Below, piece by piece: positions 1-10,400 of a stretch of 64,000 nt of DNA. The notes under the pieces were generated by a model, which had not been told where the DNA came from, ran no database searches, and saw only the letters and a program-made list of their open reading frames with translations. The stretch lies in assembly GCF_002895005.1 (NCBI RefSeq), contig NZ_POWF01000001.1, forward strand, positions 62,001-126,000, written 5' to 3'. The stretch comes from Hanstruepera neustonica. GTDB lineage: Bacteria > Bacteroidota > Bacteroidia > Flavobacteriales > Flavobacteriaceae. The translations under genes and the position numbers were made by a program. The number at the start of each line of letters is the position of its first letter. The stretch's first letter is position 1.

Positions 1-1
1 A

Positions 2-832
2 ATGCACCCATCTACGTCACAAGAAGTTATTGCCTATGCTGGCAAAGACCATATTTACACTGTAGATGGAAATTTGACACCAACTATTCTTTATACTTAT
101 TGTGATTGCACTTTTGGGGATGCTAAATTAGGAGACTTAAACAATGATAGCTTTATTGATGTTGTAATTCCTGTTTACAATAGTGATAGTATAGAACTCA
201 AATTCTATTTAGGGGCTTCTAATGGTGTTTTTACCGAAATAAACTCTGGTTTATCATGGGAAAAGGTAAATGTCCCTGAAAATGGAACAGATTTTAGTTA
301 TGAATTAGTGGACGTTGACCAAGATGCTGATTTAGATATTTTTACTACGTTTAAAAAGTTGCCTGAAACAGATGACCCAAATGAAGAACTACCAACTATG
401 AGTGTTTTTGAAAACAATAATGGTACTTTTTCATTATCATTTAATTTTTCTGAAACACTTGAAAGTATTGCTATGGTTACTCATGATATTGACGCAGATT
501 CAGATTTCGATCTTATCTTTATGGGAAAAATTATAGGTTCTAACCCCTGGGATTTGCAATTAAACGTTTTTGAAAATAACTCACAAACCTTATCAGCAAT
601 TGAAAACGTAGTAGAAACTATTAAAATTTACCCAAACCCAACCACTGACTTCATAAATATACAAGCCAATTTTGATATTACTACAATAGAAGTATACTCT
701 TTTCAGGGTCAAAAAGTATTATCTGTTGAAAACCAAAAAACTATAAATATTCGTTCATTACCTAAAAGCATCTACTTTTTAAAATTAAAAACAGTTAGAG
801 GAGCCTTCACAAAAAAAATCATTAAACAATAA
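2..832 (+). CDS. FG-GAP/VCBS-repeat protein with T9SS sorting domain (5'-truncated)
   Basis: This is the C-terminal part of a larger secreted protein. The frame is open from the first bases of the window, so the visible Met is probably internal. Three Asp-rich calcium-loop motifs of the FG-GAP/VCBS type are visible (GDLNNDSFID, DVDQDADLD, DIDADSDFD), as in integrin-like beta-propellers. The last ~75 residues form a type IX secretion C-terminal domain, with the IKIYPNPTTDF start, a GQKV turn and a final KKIIKQ. Such proteins are exported by the Por/T9SS machinery to the cell surface or medium, often as adhesins or glycan-binding proteins. The gene is 11 nt upstream of the next secreted-protein gene and probably shares its transcript. 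Its exact function cannot be read from this fragment. Confidence 0.8.
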   Translation: MHPSTSQEVIAYAGKDHIYTVDGNLTPTILYTYCDCTFGDAKLGDLNNDSFIDVVIPVYNSDSIELKFYLGASNGVFTEINSGLSWEKVNVPENGTDFSYELVDVDQDADLDIFTTFKKLPETDDPNEELPTMSVFENNNGTFSLSFNFSETLESIAMVTHDIDADSDFDLIFMGKIIGSNPWDLQLNVFENNSQTLSAIENVVETIKIYPNPTTDFINIQANFDITTIEVYSFQGQKVLSVENQKTINIRSLPKSIYFLKLKTVRGAFTKKIIKQ

Positions 833-843
833 ACATTTATATT

Positions 844-1443
844 ATGAAAACTTTTTTTAAATCAATAGTACTTAGTGCTTTTTTTCTTATGGTTGGAACC
901 TCTAAAGTGTTTGGTCAATCATGCAGAGAAATAATTTCTAATGAATATGATGCCGATACAGATATTGAATATTCACAATTAATTGGAGGAATTATTTATG
1001 ACGATAAAGCTAAAAGTGTTATGACAGGCATACAAGACATTGTAGCACTATACGCTGGAAAAACCATTGATGGCGAGTTGTTGGTTTACATGCAACATAC
1101 AAGATATGTAGATAGCCATAAAACAAATGCTAGGGACAACTTGTCAATTGGCAAAGACAAGGAGGTAATTATTATAGGTAGCTTTGGAAAAATAACCTTA
1201 AATGCACTTAAAGATCAAAGTCCTACTTCTGAAGACAAAGCTATGAGCGGCTCAACAAAAAACAAAATATGTCAAGTATATCCAATTACAGCTGAAGACC
1301 TTGAAAAACTATGTTCTGGACTTATAAACACAGTCATTGTTAATTATGATACTGCACCTAAACTCATCAAAAAAATTAAAGAAAAAGACGCTAAAAAACA
1401 TTTAAAATATTGGGCTTGCTCACCTAAAGAACTAAATAAATAA
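844..1443 (+). CDS. Secreted protein of unknown function
   Basis: This 199-aa protein begins with a clear Sec signal peptide (basic MKTFFKS, hydrophobic core, probable cleavage after VFGQ). The mature part is rich in Lys and Asp. It has Cys residues near the start of the mature chain (SCREI), in the middle (KICQV, KLCSG) and near the end (WACSP), which could form disulfides in the periplasm. I do not recognise a domain. It follows the T9SS protein by 11 nt and a strong hairpin terminator ends the pair, so the two may be co-transcribed. It has no sorting domain of its own, so a periplasmic location is most likely. Confidence 0.65.
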   Translation: MKTFFKSIVLSAFFLMVGTSKVFGQSCREIISNEYDADTDIEYSQLIGGIIYDDKAKSVMTGIQDIVALYAGKTIDGELLVYMQHTRYVDSHKTNARDNLSIGKDKEVIIIGSFGKITLNALKDQSPTSEDKAMSGSTKNKICQVYPITAEDLEKLCSGLINTVIVNYDTAPKLIKKIKEKDAKKHLKYWACSPKELNK

Positions 1444-1486
1444 TTGCTTTAGTATTATTTATAGTTGTAGTGTTTGCTATTAATTG

Positions 1487-1524
1487 AAAAAAAGGCCTCG
1501 AAAAAAATTACGAGGCCTTTTTTT
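1487..1524. terminator. Bidirectional rho-independent terminator
   Basis: A perfect GC-containing stem (AGGCCTCG / CGAGGCCT) is flanked by an A-run on the left and a T-run on the right, with an A/T-rich loop. It sits between two convergent genes and can end transcription from both sides. Confidence 0.85.
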
Positions 1525-1528
1525 CTGC

Positions 1529-1996
1529 TTATTTCCAGTTTTGTCCTTTTAGTTTTATAGCTGCTTTCAAAATGTCTTTTTGACTTATCTGTCCGACCAA
1601 CTTGCCATTTTCAACTATTGGGAAGCGTCTAATTTTAGAGTCTAAAAACTTTTTGGCGGCATCAAATACGTTCATATTACCATCTATGGTTTCTACATGT
1701 TTTATCATGCGTTTTTCAACCGTGTCTTGTTCCATAGGCATGTTGTAATATCGACTATCACTTATTTGTTTAAGACAGTCACCTTCAGATATAATACCAA
1801 CTAATTCGTTTTTGTCATTAACAACAGGACCTCCAGAGATTCTGTTATTAATTAGCGATTCAATAACCTCTTCCACAGATTGCTCTGGTTTAAATGTTAT
1901 TAAATTGCGAGTCATATAATCACTCACCTTAAATGGCGCATCCAACGTAGAATTTTGTTGCTGCTTTCTTGCACCTTGAAAACTTTTTATACCCAT
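1529..1996 (-). CDS. CBS-domain pair protein
   Basis: This 155-aa soluble protein has a tandem CBS (Bateman) module. The first CBS motif begins around VSDYMTRNLITF (residues ~25-36) with the GGPVVNDKNELVGIISEGD core. The second covers ~90-150 with RRFPIVENGKLVGQISQKDI. CBS pairs bind adenine nucleotides or similar ligands and act as sensors. No catalytic or channel domain is attached, so it is a stand-alone regulator of an unknown partner. The start at MGIKSFQG is the only good in-frame choice. It converges on the preceding gene at a shared terminator. Confidence 0.85.
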   Translation of the reverse strand: MGIKSFQGARKQQQNSTLDAPFKVSDYMTRNLITFKPEQSVEEVIESLINNRISGGPVVNDKNELVGIISEGDCLKQISDSRYYNMPMEQDTVEKRMIKHVETIDGNMNVFDAAKKFLDSKIRRFPIVENGKLVGQISQKDILKAAIKLKGQNWK

Positions 1997-2119
1997 GACG
2001 TTAGCTTTTTATTTTACTAAATATACTCATTTTGTAGCAGTAATCCTAAAGCCATAAAACAAGTTTAAAGTACCTTTAAAATTGTGTACATTTATATACA
2101 AACAAACTAAACAGTTGTT

Positions 2120-4420
2120 ATGTTTAAAAAATTCATTGCTTTTTGCTTAATTGCCCTAGCTGTCTATTGGAGTTTTCGGGTTTTACTTCCAAGCCAAATC
2201 TCAAATTTAGACACCCCTGATTCTGAATTTTCAACTGACCGAGCACTAGTCCATTTGAAAGAGATTTCCAAAGCGCCGCATTATCTGGGAAATGAAGAAC
2301 ATACACGTGTTCGCGATTATATTATCACCCAATTGGAAAATTTGGGCTTGGAAACTGAAGTTCAAGAAGGATATTCCATGAGTCAATGGGGTAATCTATC
2401 AAAACCTAAAAATATTCTAGCAAGAATTAAAGGACATGATTCTGGTAAGGCCTTGTTATTGCTTACCCATTATGATAGCAATCCGCACTCATCATTGGGT
2501 GCCAGTGATGCGGGTTCTGGTGTAGTCACTATTATTGAAGGAATTCGAGCTTTTTTACATGTTGGCAAAGAGCCAAAAAATGATATTATCATTCTGATTT
2601 CTGATGGCGAAGAATTGGGACTCAACGGTGCCGATATTTTTGTCAATAAACATCCATGGGCAAAAGATGTGGGATTGGTTCTCAATTTTGAAGCCAGAGG
2701 CAGTGGTGGTCCAAGTTATATGCTTATTGAAACCAATCAAGGAAATGCTAACCTCATGAAAGATTTTGTAGCAGCTAACCCTGAATATCCTGTGGCCAAT
2801 TCTTTAGCCTATAGTATTTATAAAATGCTTCCTAATGATACAGATTTAACGAGGTTTCGTGAAGATGGTGACATTGACGGTTTCAATTTTGCCTTTATTG
2901 ATGATCATTTTGATTATCATGCTGCCATGGATTCTTATGAACGGCTCGATAGAAATACCCTAGAGCACCAAGGTTCGTATTTAATGCCGTTATTGAATTA
3001 CTTTTCTGATGCCGATTTAGACAACCTAAAAAGCAATGACGATTACATTTATTTCAATGTGCCTTTATTTAAAACGGTTATCTATCCTTTCTCTTGGATT
3101 TTTCCAATGCTCACTCTAGCTATCATATTTTTTATTTTCCTAATTATTTATGGATTTAAAGAAGAGCGGCTTTTAGGCACCCAAATTGGTAAAGGTTTTA
3201 TAGCTTTTTTAATCTCTTTGATTCTATCAGTACTAGTTGGATTTTTTCTTTGGAAACTTCTGTCGATACTATATCCACAATACTCGGAAATGTTGCATGG
3301 CTTTACCTATAATGGTCATAGTTATATCGCTGCATTTATTTGCTTATCGCTAGCTATTTCATTTTATATCTATCATAAGTTTTATCAACAGGAACATGTT
3401 GCCAGTTTATTAATAGCACCACTTTCTATTTGGTTGCTGATTTGTGTTGGTGTAGCCTTCAAGTTGAAAGGTGCTGGTTTTTTTATTATCCCGCTGCTTT
3501 TTGGCTTATTAAGCCTTCTAGTTTTAATTCGTCAAAAGCAACCCAATTTAATTTTAATGGCGCTTTTATCGTTTCCCGTCATCACTATTATGTCCCCACT
3601 TGCAAAAATGTTTCCTGTAGGCCTCGGACTTAAAATTTTGTTTGTTTCCTGTATGGTAGTTGTGCTTATTTTTGGTTTGCTGGTTCCCGTTTTTGGTTTT
3701 TTTAAACATAAAAACAGACTGTCCGCCTTATTCATGATTGGATCAATATGGTTTCTTGTTTCAGCGCATATCAATTCTAAATTCACTGAAGATTCACCAA
3801 AACCTAATAGCCTACTATACGTTTTAGACTCGAATAGCAATTCGGCTGTTTGGGCTACTTATGACAACTTATTGGATGATTGGACCAAAAGTAAACTTAC
3901 CGATCAGCCTGAACCTGCTTTAGAACTCCAAAAAAATACTATTGGCAGCAAATACAAATCGGGTTTTACATTTCTTAAAGCTGCCCCTGTTTTTCAAATT
4001 TCTGAACCAAAAATTGAAATAACTCATGATACCATTGTTGATGGTTTTAGAAGACTTGCTGTTTGTTTTATATCAAACAGACATGCCGAGCGCATTGAAG
4101 TGTTTTCAGATTCAACATCTATTTTTAAACAAGCGACCATTAATGGTGTTGCTGCAAAAATAACCGATTCGACGAACACGGTTTTTAATGAGCGCTTTAA
4201 TAATAGGCTCTTTAGTTATTATGTAGCTGACAATGAGCCATTGGATATGATTTTTACTGTTCCAATTAATCAAACAACCCACTTACAGTTTTATGAAGCA
4301 ACCTATAATCTCGTTGGAAACTCGTTGCTTGGTGTCAAAAGCCGAAACAACAATATGATTCCTAAACCTTTTGTACTCAATGATGCCATTGTTATAAAAA
4401 CAGCCTTGGATATAAAATAA
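2120..4420 (+). CDS. Membrane-anchored M28 family zinc peptidase
   Basis: This 766-aa protein has an N-terminal membrane anchor (residues ~4-22), then an M28 aminopeptidase domain, then a multi-span hydrophobic region (~320-560) and a soluble C-terminal tail. The full co-catalytic zinc set is visible: His117 in THYDS, Asp130 in ASDAGSG, the Glu164-Glu165 pair in DGEELG, Glu191 in NFEARG and His267 in YHAAMD. The layout resembles the vacuolar Pff1-type and bacterial multi-spanning M28 peptidases, whose peptidase domain faces the exoplasmic side. It probably trims peptides in the periplasm. It is transcribed divergently from the CBS gene and not obviously linked to the genes around it. Confidence 0.88.
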   Translation: MFKKFIAFCLIALAVYWSFRVLLPSQISNLDTPDSEFSTDRALVHLKEISKAPHYLGNEEHTRVRDYIITQLENLGLETEVQEGYSMSQWGNLSKPKNILARIKGHDSGKALLLLTHYDSNPHSSLGASDAGSGVVTIIEGIRAFLHVGKEPKNDIIILISDGEELGLNGADIFVNKHPWAKDVGLVLNFEARGSGGPSYMLIETNQGNANLMKDFVAANPEYPVANSLAYSIYKMLPNDTDLTRFREDGDIDGFNFAFIDDHFDYHAAMDSYERLDRNTLEHQGSYLMPLLNYFSDADLDNLKSNDDYIYFNVPLFKTVIYPFSWIFPMLTLAIIFFIFLIIYGFKEERLLGTQIGKGFIAFLISLILSVLVGFFLWKLLSILYPQYSEMLHGFTYNGHSYIAAFICLSLAISFYIYHKFYQQEHVASLLIAPLSIWLLICVGVAFKLKGAGFFIIPLLFGLLSLLVLIRQKQPNLILMALLSFPVITIMSPLAKMFPVGLGLKILFVSCMVVVLIFGLLVPVFGFFKHKNRLSALFMIGSIWFLVSAHINSKFTEDSPKPNSLLYVLDSNSNSAVWATYDNLLDDWTKSKLTDQPEPALELQKNTIGSKYKSGFTFLKAAPVFQISEPKIEITHDTIVDGFRRLAVCFISNRHAERIEVFSDSTSIFKQATINGVAAKITDSTNTVFNERFNNRLFSYYVADNEPLDMIFTVPINQTTHLQFYEATYNLVGNSLLGVKSRNNNMIPKPFVLNDAIVIKTALDIK

Positions 4421-4457
4421 TTAGCATTGTTTTAAGAGTTTGGTTAGCTATTTTTTA

Positions 4458-4465
4458 TAGTTTTG
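4458..4465 (+). promoter_or_regulatory. Putative -7 promoter element
   Basis: TAGTTTTG matches the Bacteroidota -7 consensus TAnnTTTG, 22 nt before the start codon of the TPR-protein gene. The nearest upstream TTG is only ~15 nt away, shorter than usual, so this is a tentative call. Confidence 0.35.
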
Positions 4466-4487
4466 ACCGATTATTAAAACTATAGTT

Positions 4488-5186
4488 ATGAAACAATTGA
4501 TTCTCATATTTGTTTGTGTTTTTTCTATACAACTTCAAGCACAAACCAATCAAGAACTCATAAGTCATTATGAGGCTTATTACAAACAAATGAAAAACCA
4601 AGGTGATGTACAAGGTGTTATCAATGCCTTGACTCATTTAAACATTTTAACGCCTAATCAAGCTAGACAAGATACATTGGCTATGATATACATGAGCGAA
4701 GGAAAATATGTTCAAGCATTAAACACCATAGGAATAGATCATAAAGTTGACGATTCAGATATTGCTGTTGAAGTTAAAGCTGTGTCATTAAAATCCTTGA
4801 ATGAGTTTGAACGCTCGGCTATTCATTTTGAAGAGTTGTATAAAAGAAACCCAGAAGTTTCTGTGGCTTATGAATTAGCTGAGGTGTATTTACAAACCCA
4901 AAAGTTACCAGAGGCCATGAAATATACTGAAATTGGGTTGAGTAAATCTCAAGATAATATGGGTAAAACCTTCTATGAAACCCAACAACCTTATCAGGTA
5001 CCCATTAAAGCTGCATTTATGTACTTAAAGGCCTTGATTAAATTCAATGAGAATAAAGCTGCAAATATCGATATGGCTGTTGATATCTTGGATGAAGCTT
5101 TAAAAATCGCCCCGAATTTCAATTTAGCACAGTTGAGCAAAAATGCGTTACTACAGCAAAAACAACAACCACCCAAACAAAACTAA
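4488..5186 (+). CDS. Secreted TPR-repeat protein
   Basis: This 232-aa protein starts with a signal peptide (MKQLILIFVCVFSIQLQAQ, cut after QAQ). The mature protein is predicted to be alpha-helical with tetratricopeptide-type helices: the region from ~50 to 140 has the spaced Ala/Gly/Tyr pattern of TPR units (for example KYVQALNTIG and KLPEAMKYTEIGL), with a further helix pair near residues 180-215. TPR proteins mediate protein-protein contacts. Its periplasmic or surface role is unknown. It is the last plus-strand gene before a bidirectional terminator, 67 nt after the M28 peptidase, with a possible own promoter. Confidence 0.75.
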   Translation: MKQLILIFVCVFSIQLQAQTNQELISHYEAYYKQMKNQGDVQGVINALTHLNILTPNQARQDTLAMIYMSEGKYVQALNTIGIDHKVDDSDIAVEVKAVSLKSLNEFERSAIHFEELYKRNPEVSVAYELAEVYLQTQKLPEAMKYTEIGLSKSQDNMGKTFYETQQPYQVPIKAAFMYLKALIKFNENKAANIDMAVDILDEALKIAPNFNLAQLSKNALLQQKQQPPKQN

Positions 5187-5191
5187 ACAAT

Positions 5192-5224
5192 AAAAAAAGG
5201 GCAGTTTTTACTGCCCTTTTTTTT
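5192..5224. terminator. Bidirectional rho-independent terminator
   Basis: The stem AAAGGGCAG / CTGCCCTTT has a short T-rich loop, an A-run on the left and eight T on the right. It lies between the convergent TPR-protein and M13 peptidase genes. Confidence 0.88.
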
Positions 5225-5242
5225 ACTCGTTTATCTATCTAA

Positions 5243-7342
5243 TTACCAAATTCTCACTCTATTTTCAGGAGCAATATACATACTATCGCCTTCTTTAATA
5301 TTAAACGCTTCGTAGAAAGCATCAACATTCAATAAAGGTTGTACAGCACGATTCATTCCAGGAGAATGTGGGTCTGTTTTAATTCGAGTCTTTAGAGCAT
5401 CGTCACGCATCTTAATTCTCCAAACGGTTGCCCAACTCATAAAAAATCGTTGTTCAGGTGTAAAACCATCAATGTTTTCTGGTCTGCCCTCCTTTTCAAA
5501 AGTCATTTGCAGCGCATCGTAAGCCGCTAAAACACCCCCTAAATCACCTATATTCTCTCCAAGGGTAAACTTCCCGTTAATGTGTACATCCGGTAATACC
5601 TCAATAGCACTGTACTGATCTGCCAGAGCAGAACCCAATGCTTCAAATTGTTCCAAGTCTTCATCAGTCCACCAATTATTCAGGTTCCCATCTTTGTCAT
5701 ATCGAGCACCTGAATCATCAAAACTATGAGAAATTTCATGACCAATTACAGCTCCAATTCCTCCATAATTTACCGCATCGTCCGCCTTAAAGTTGTAAAA
5801 AGGTGGTTGTAAAATAGCAGCAGGGAATACAATTTCATTGTAAGCAGGATTAAAATACGCATTGACAACTTGCGGTGCCATATACCATTCCGACTTATCA
5901 ACCGGCTTGCCTAATTTATCAAGATCCTTTTTAAAGTTCCATTTATTGGCATTTAGTGCATTTTGCAAATACGATCCTCCTTCTTCTACACTGGTAATTT
6001 CTAAATCCGAATAATCTTTCCACTTATCTGGATAGGCAATCTTGATTTTTGTGGCACGTAATTTTTCAATAGCCTTTTGCTTAGTTTCTTCACTCATCCA
6101 ATCTAGCTTATTGATTCTGTTTTCAAAAGCTAAAATGACATTTTTAATCATGTTTTCGGCTTTTGTCTTGGCTTCAGGTGGAAACATTTTATCAACGTAT
6201 AACTTTCCTAAAGCTTCACCAATAGTTCCATTAAGAGAACCTAATGCACGCTCGTCTCTTGGGCGTTGCTTTTTGGCACCATTTAGTTCTTTTCCGTAAA
6301 ATTCCCAATTGGCCTCCTCAATATCAGTACTCAAAGATCCTGCAGCATTTCTAAAAGCTTTCCATCTTAAATAAGCTTTCCAGTCATCAACATTCCCATC
6401 AGCTAATACTTCCTGCAATCTGTTGTAATACCCTAAATCCCCAATAATTACTGTATCAATTTCTTTAACACCAATGCCTTCAAAAAAGTTTTTCCAATCT
6501 ACAGCTGGCACCATTTCCTGAACCTGGTTTATCGATCTTGGATTGTAACGCTTTCTGGCATCTCTTCGATCTACCTTATCCATTTTAGCTTCAGCCAAAC
6601 GGGTTTCAAAGGCTAAAATTTGCTTGGCTTCTTCATTAGCTTGCACTTCATCATCACCTAAAAACTGTAACATTCTTGTAATATGCTCTACATACTTTTC
6701 CCGCTTTTCTTTAGAATCTTCATCATCTTTTACATAATAATCTCTATCAGGTAACCCAGTGCTTCCGCCGCCCAAAAATCCAACATTTCTATTGCTGTCT
6801 TTAGGGTCAGAGCTAACTCCAAAACCATATAAACCACCGCCTCCAATAGGCTCAACTTCTATCATATAGTTTTGTAAATCATCCAAATTCTTAATGGCGT
6901 TAATTTTAGCCAAATAAGGCTCTATTGGTTTTATACCTTGTTCATTTCTGCCCACTGTATCCATAATTGTTTGATAAAAATGGACTGCTTTTTCTTGGTC
7001 AGATCCAGGTAAAATTTGGATTTTCTCTATGTCTTTGTTGTCGGACATAGCCGCTTCCAAAATACTCAAAGCATCAGCATCTGTTTTCTTTCTCAATTCA
7101 GAAAAACTCCCCCAGTTTGATCGATCATCTGGAATTTCATTAGTGTCCAACCAATTACCATTAACATAGCGAAAAAAATCTTCATTTGGTTTTACGGAAG
7201 TATCCATATAGTCCAAATTAATTCCAGGAACCACTTCTTCCTCTACCAAAGCAGTTTCTTCTTTTGGTTCATTTTTACAAGCTATTACACTCAAAAATGT
7301 AACGGCACTTAAAAATGTGATTCTTTTAAAGTTAGTATTCAT
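5243..7342 (-). CDS. M13 family (neprilysin/PepO-like) lipoprotein metallopeptidase
   Basis: This 699-aa protein has the length typical of M13 endopeptidases. The N-terminus is a lipoprotein signal with a lipobox ending at Cys22 (SVIAC), so the enzyme is probably lipid-anchored on the periplasmic or outer-membrane side. The zinc site is intact: HEISH at residues 535-539 and the third ligand Glu596 in GENIGD. The substrate-backbone motif NAYFNP and the characteristic C-terminal Trp are also present. M13 enzymes cleave small peptides on the amino side of hydrophobic residues. The gene stands alone between two terminators, so it is probably monocistronic. Confidence 0.95.
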   Translation of the reverse strand: MNTNFKRITFLSAVTFLSVIACKNEPKEETALVEEEVVPGINLDYMDTSVKPNEDFFRYVNGNWLDTNEIPDDRSNWGSFSELRKKTDADALSILEAAMSDNKDIEKIQILPGSDQEKAVHFYQTIMDTVGRNEQGIKPIEPYLAKINAIKNLDDLQNYMIEVEPIGGGGLYGFGVSSDPKDSNRNVGFLGGGSTGLPDRDYYVKDDEDSKEKREKYVEHITRMLQFLGDDEVQANEEAKQILAFETRLAEAKMDKVDRRDARKRYNPRSINQVQEMVPAVDWKNFFEGIGVKEIDTVIIGDLGYYNRLQEVLADGNVDDWKAYLRWKAFRNAAGSLSTDIEEANWEFYGKELNGAKKQRPRDERALGSLNGTIGEALGKLYVDKMFPPEAKTKAENMIKNVILAFENRINKLDWMSEETKQKAIEKLRATKIKIAYPDKWKDYSDLEITSVEEGGSYLQNALNANKWNFKKDLDKLGKPVDKSEWYMAPQVVNAYFNPAYNEIVFPAAILQPPFYNFKADDAVNYGGIGAVIGHEISHSFDDSGARYDKDGNLNNWWTDEDLEQFEALGSALADQYSAIEVLPDVHINGKFTLGENIGDLGGVLAAYDALQMTFEKEGRPENIDGFTPEQRFFMSWATVWRIKMRDDALKTRIKTDPHSPGMNRAVQPLLNVDAFYEAFNIKEGDSMYIAPENRVRIW

Positions 7343-7427
7343 AAGTTTGTGTTTGTATTAATTGGTACAATTTACTATTATTTCAATTTTCGAATTTCCT
7401 ACTTAACATATATTAACAAAAGATTAA

Positions 7428-7467
7428 TAAAAAAACCGTTTAAAGTAAAGACTTAAAACGGTTTTTA
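7428..7467 (-). terminator. Rho-independent terminator
   Basis: A long A/T-rich inverted repeat centred on ACCGTTT / AAACGGT with flanking A and T runs. It lies just after the stop of the large Asp-box protein gene on the minus strand and upstream of the M13 gene. Confidence 0.7.
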
Positions 7468-7486
7468 TATCTATTAAACACAGAAA

Positions 7487-10400
7487 TTAGTTTGTCAATA
7501 TCAACTTTTTAGTAGTAGTCGTATTCGAGGTATTTATTTCTAAAAAATAAACACCTGAAGCAAACGATCTTAAATCAAGTTGATAAGAATCAGAGCCTGA
7601 ACTTAACTTGCGATTACTTAATATTTGTTTGCCTGAAATATCATAAACATTCAAATCAAATAATTCTGATGTCACAGTTTTAATGTTAAATATACCATTT
7701 GATGGATTAGGATAGATTACAAATGAGCTATCATTAAATTCTCCGGTACTTAAGGTTCCCCTGACAACAAAATCATCTACAATAGCGCCTTCAAAATTTA
7801 CAGCCGCATCTGAATGGAACACGATTCTAAATTGAATATTAGTTTCTGAACTGAAGGCTGACAGGTCGTGAATGTATTCGGTCATAAAAGGATTTGTTCC
7901 CGTCCATTGTGCCCCAGGACAATTAAAACAAGTGTTGTTCTCTCCAGCAGTTGTATTACTGTTGTACCAATTAGGATCATTAGATGACCCTAAAATATTC
8001 CAAGTGTCTCCTGAATCGATTGAATACTCAACATATACAATATCCCAATCACGCTCCAATTGAAATGCCATAAAAAAGGATAGTTCTGGACTTGTAAGAT
8101 TTGATAGGTCATAACAAGGTGAAACTAAATAACTCTTAATACCATCTCCATGATTACCTGACAAGTTTGTCCCGTATACTTTTGTTCCAGATTCAGTAGT
8201 ATTTAAAACGGTACCTGTTGGTAAACCTCTTTGCCAGTATTGAGTAGATGTTCCTTCATCAATAACCAACATATCGTCTTCATTATTTTCAAAGGTGTTA
8301 ACATTATTTGGAGTACCTGTTTCATTAGCATAAATATTAAACGTTGCCGAATCATTATTTACAATATAAGCGTCATTAACTATAGTCGTGTTGACACTAA
8401 AACTATGTACACCACTTCCTAATGAAAAACTTGGAATATCTATGGTTGCAGATTCACCTGAACTTATATTTCCAAACCAATCAAAACCAGAACTTACGCC
8501 GTCAATATAATAAGTAACAGCAACCGTATTGATTGGATTTAGTCCATTATTCTCAACCACAACCTGTGCAGCAACATTGGTTTCACAATCGATGGTAGAA
8601 TTAATACCTGTAACTTCAACTAATTTAACATCATTATTTGCCAAAAGAATTGGAATACCTGATTGCCAAATACCTCTACCATATGTTGAAGCTGTTATAA
8701 TGTTATCAAACACGTTAATTTCTAAATCTGTTACCGTAACATTTGGTAAATTATTGTTGAATAGTTCCCAAGTTAATGTCGAGTCATCATATCTATAAAC
8801 CCCAAGACTTGTGGCCAAAAACAATGGATTCAAACTGTTGAGTCCTTGATGTTTGATACAGTTTTTTGTAACTCCTGGTAAACCAGATGAGATGTTTGTA
8901 AAATTTAATCCTCCATCAATTGATTTATAGACGTTAGATGCTGTCGTAACATAAACAATACTATTATCTGTATTGTTTACTTCAATAGAAGTAATATTGG
9001 ATGGAAACGTTTCTATAGATGTAAACGTTATACCGCTATTTGTACTTTTTCGCAACGTCGCATTGGTAGCCACATAAATATTGTTAGGATCAATCTCATC
9101 TATTTCCAATCTATCAATATTAGTTCCGAAACTTGTGGAAATTGCAGACCAGTTTGAGCCTGTCAATTTATACAAACTAGAAAAGCCAGCATATAATTCA
9201 CTGTTCTTGCTCATGGCTAATGGCGTTACCCAATTACCTTGCTCACCTGATGGACCTCCTACTTGACCATTTAAACTTGCTCCTGAAGTTGAGGATATGT
9301 TTAAACTCCCCCCAAATTGTACAAACCCATAATATATGTCAGAATTATTTGGGTCAATGGCAGTATCCATACCGTCCGCTCCATAGTAATTTTGCCACAG
9401 ATTATTATTGTAGGCATGACCACCATTATCTTGAAGTCCTCCTACCATTTTAGACGATGTTTGTTTGGAAACAGCTATTTTATAAAACTGACCAATTTGC
9501 ATCCCAGCTGTTAAATCGGTAAAATTAACTCCAGAATCTGCTGATTTATAAAAACCTCCATCAGTTCCTGCATATAGTTCACCATTATAAAAACGCAAAA
9601 AATGGATGTCGGCGTGCGTATAAGCATCAGAAAAAGGCGCATTCCAATAATTAAGTTTTTGAAAAGTCTGTCCACTATTCATGGTTCTCCATATATTCAA
9701 TACGCCAACATAAACCTCATCTTCATTGGTATCAGAAACACTCATCGCCATATCATACCAAGCTTGGGTGCTTTCAAAAATATCACCTACCGAACCTTGA
9801 TTAGCAACTAATGTAAAATCTTCACCTTGATTGGTTGATTTATATAATCCTTGAAAACTACTAGAACCACCGGCTGACAGCAAATAAACAACATTAGGAT
9901 TATCAGGGGTAACATCAATAACGATACGTGATGAAGATGCCGGTAAACCATGACCTAAAATTATATCAAAGTTTTCTCCTCCATCAGTTGATTTAAAAAA
10001 ATTACTTGATGAAACAGCATAGATTATATCTGGATTGATTGGATTTATTTTAATGTCACGAATATTTAAACCTGTTGTTCCATTGGAAGAACCACCAACA
10101 TTTCTATTCCTCCAATCATTTCCACCGTCTGTAGTCTTATAAACGCCATTATTCGTTGCAACCCAAAGAATATTTGAATTTGTTGGGTGCATATAAATGT
10201 CGTTCATAGAACTAGGCGTATTTCCAGGATTTAAATCTGTGGTTGTCCAAGTATCTCCACCATCAGTAGATTTCATAACACCAACACTAAACGAGTCACT
10301 AGCATCATCATCGCCAGTGGCTATGTATATAATATCCGAATTACTATGATCTACAGCAATGCCTGAAACTCCAATTTGTGGCAAATTGTCGGTGGTAGTG

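Noticed and set aside
3532-3840. 102-codon open frame antisense to the M28 peptidase
   Set aside because: It mirrors the membrane part of the peptidase and has no signal, domain or start context.
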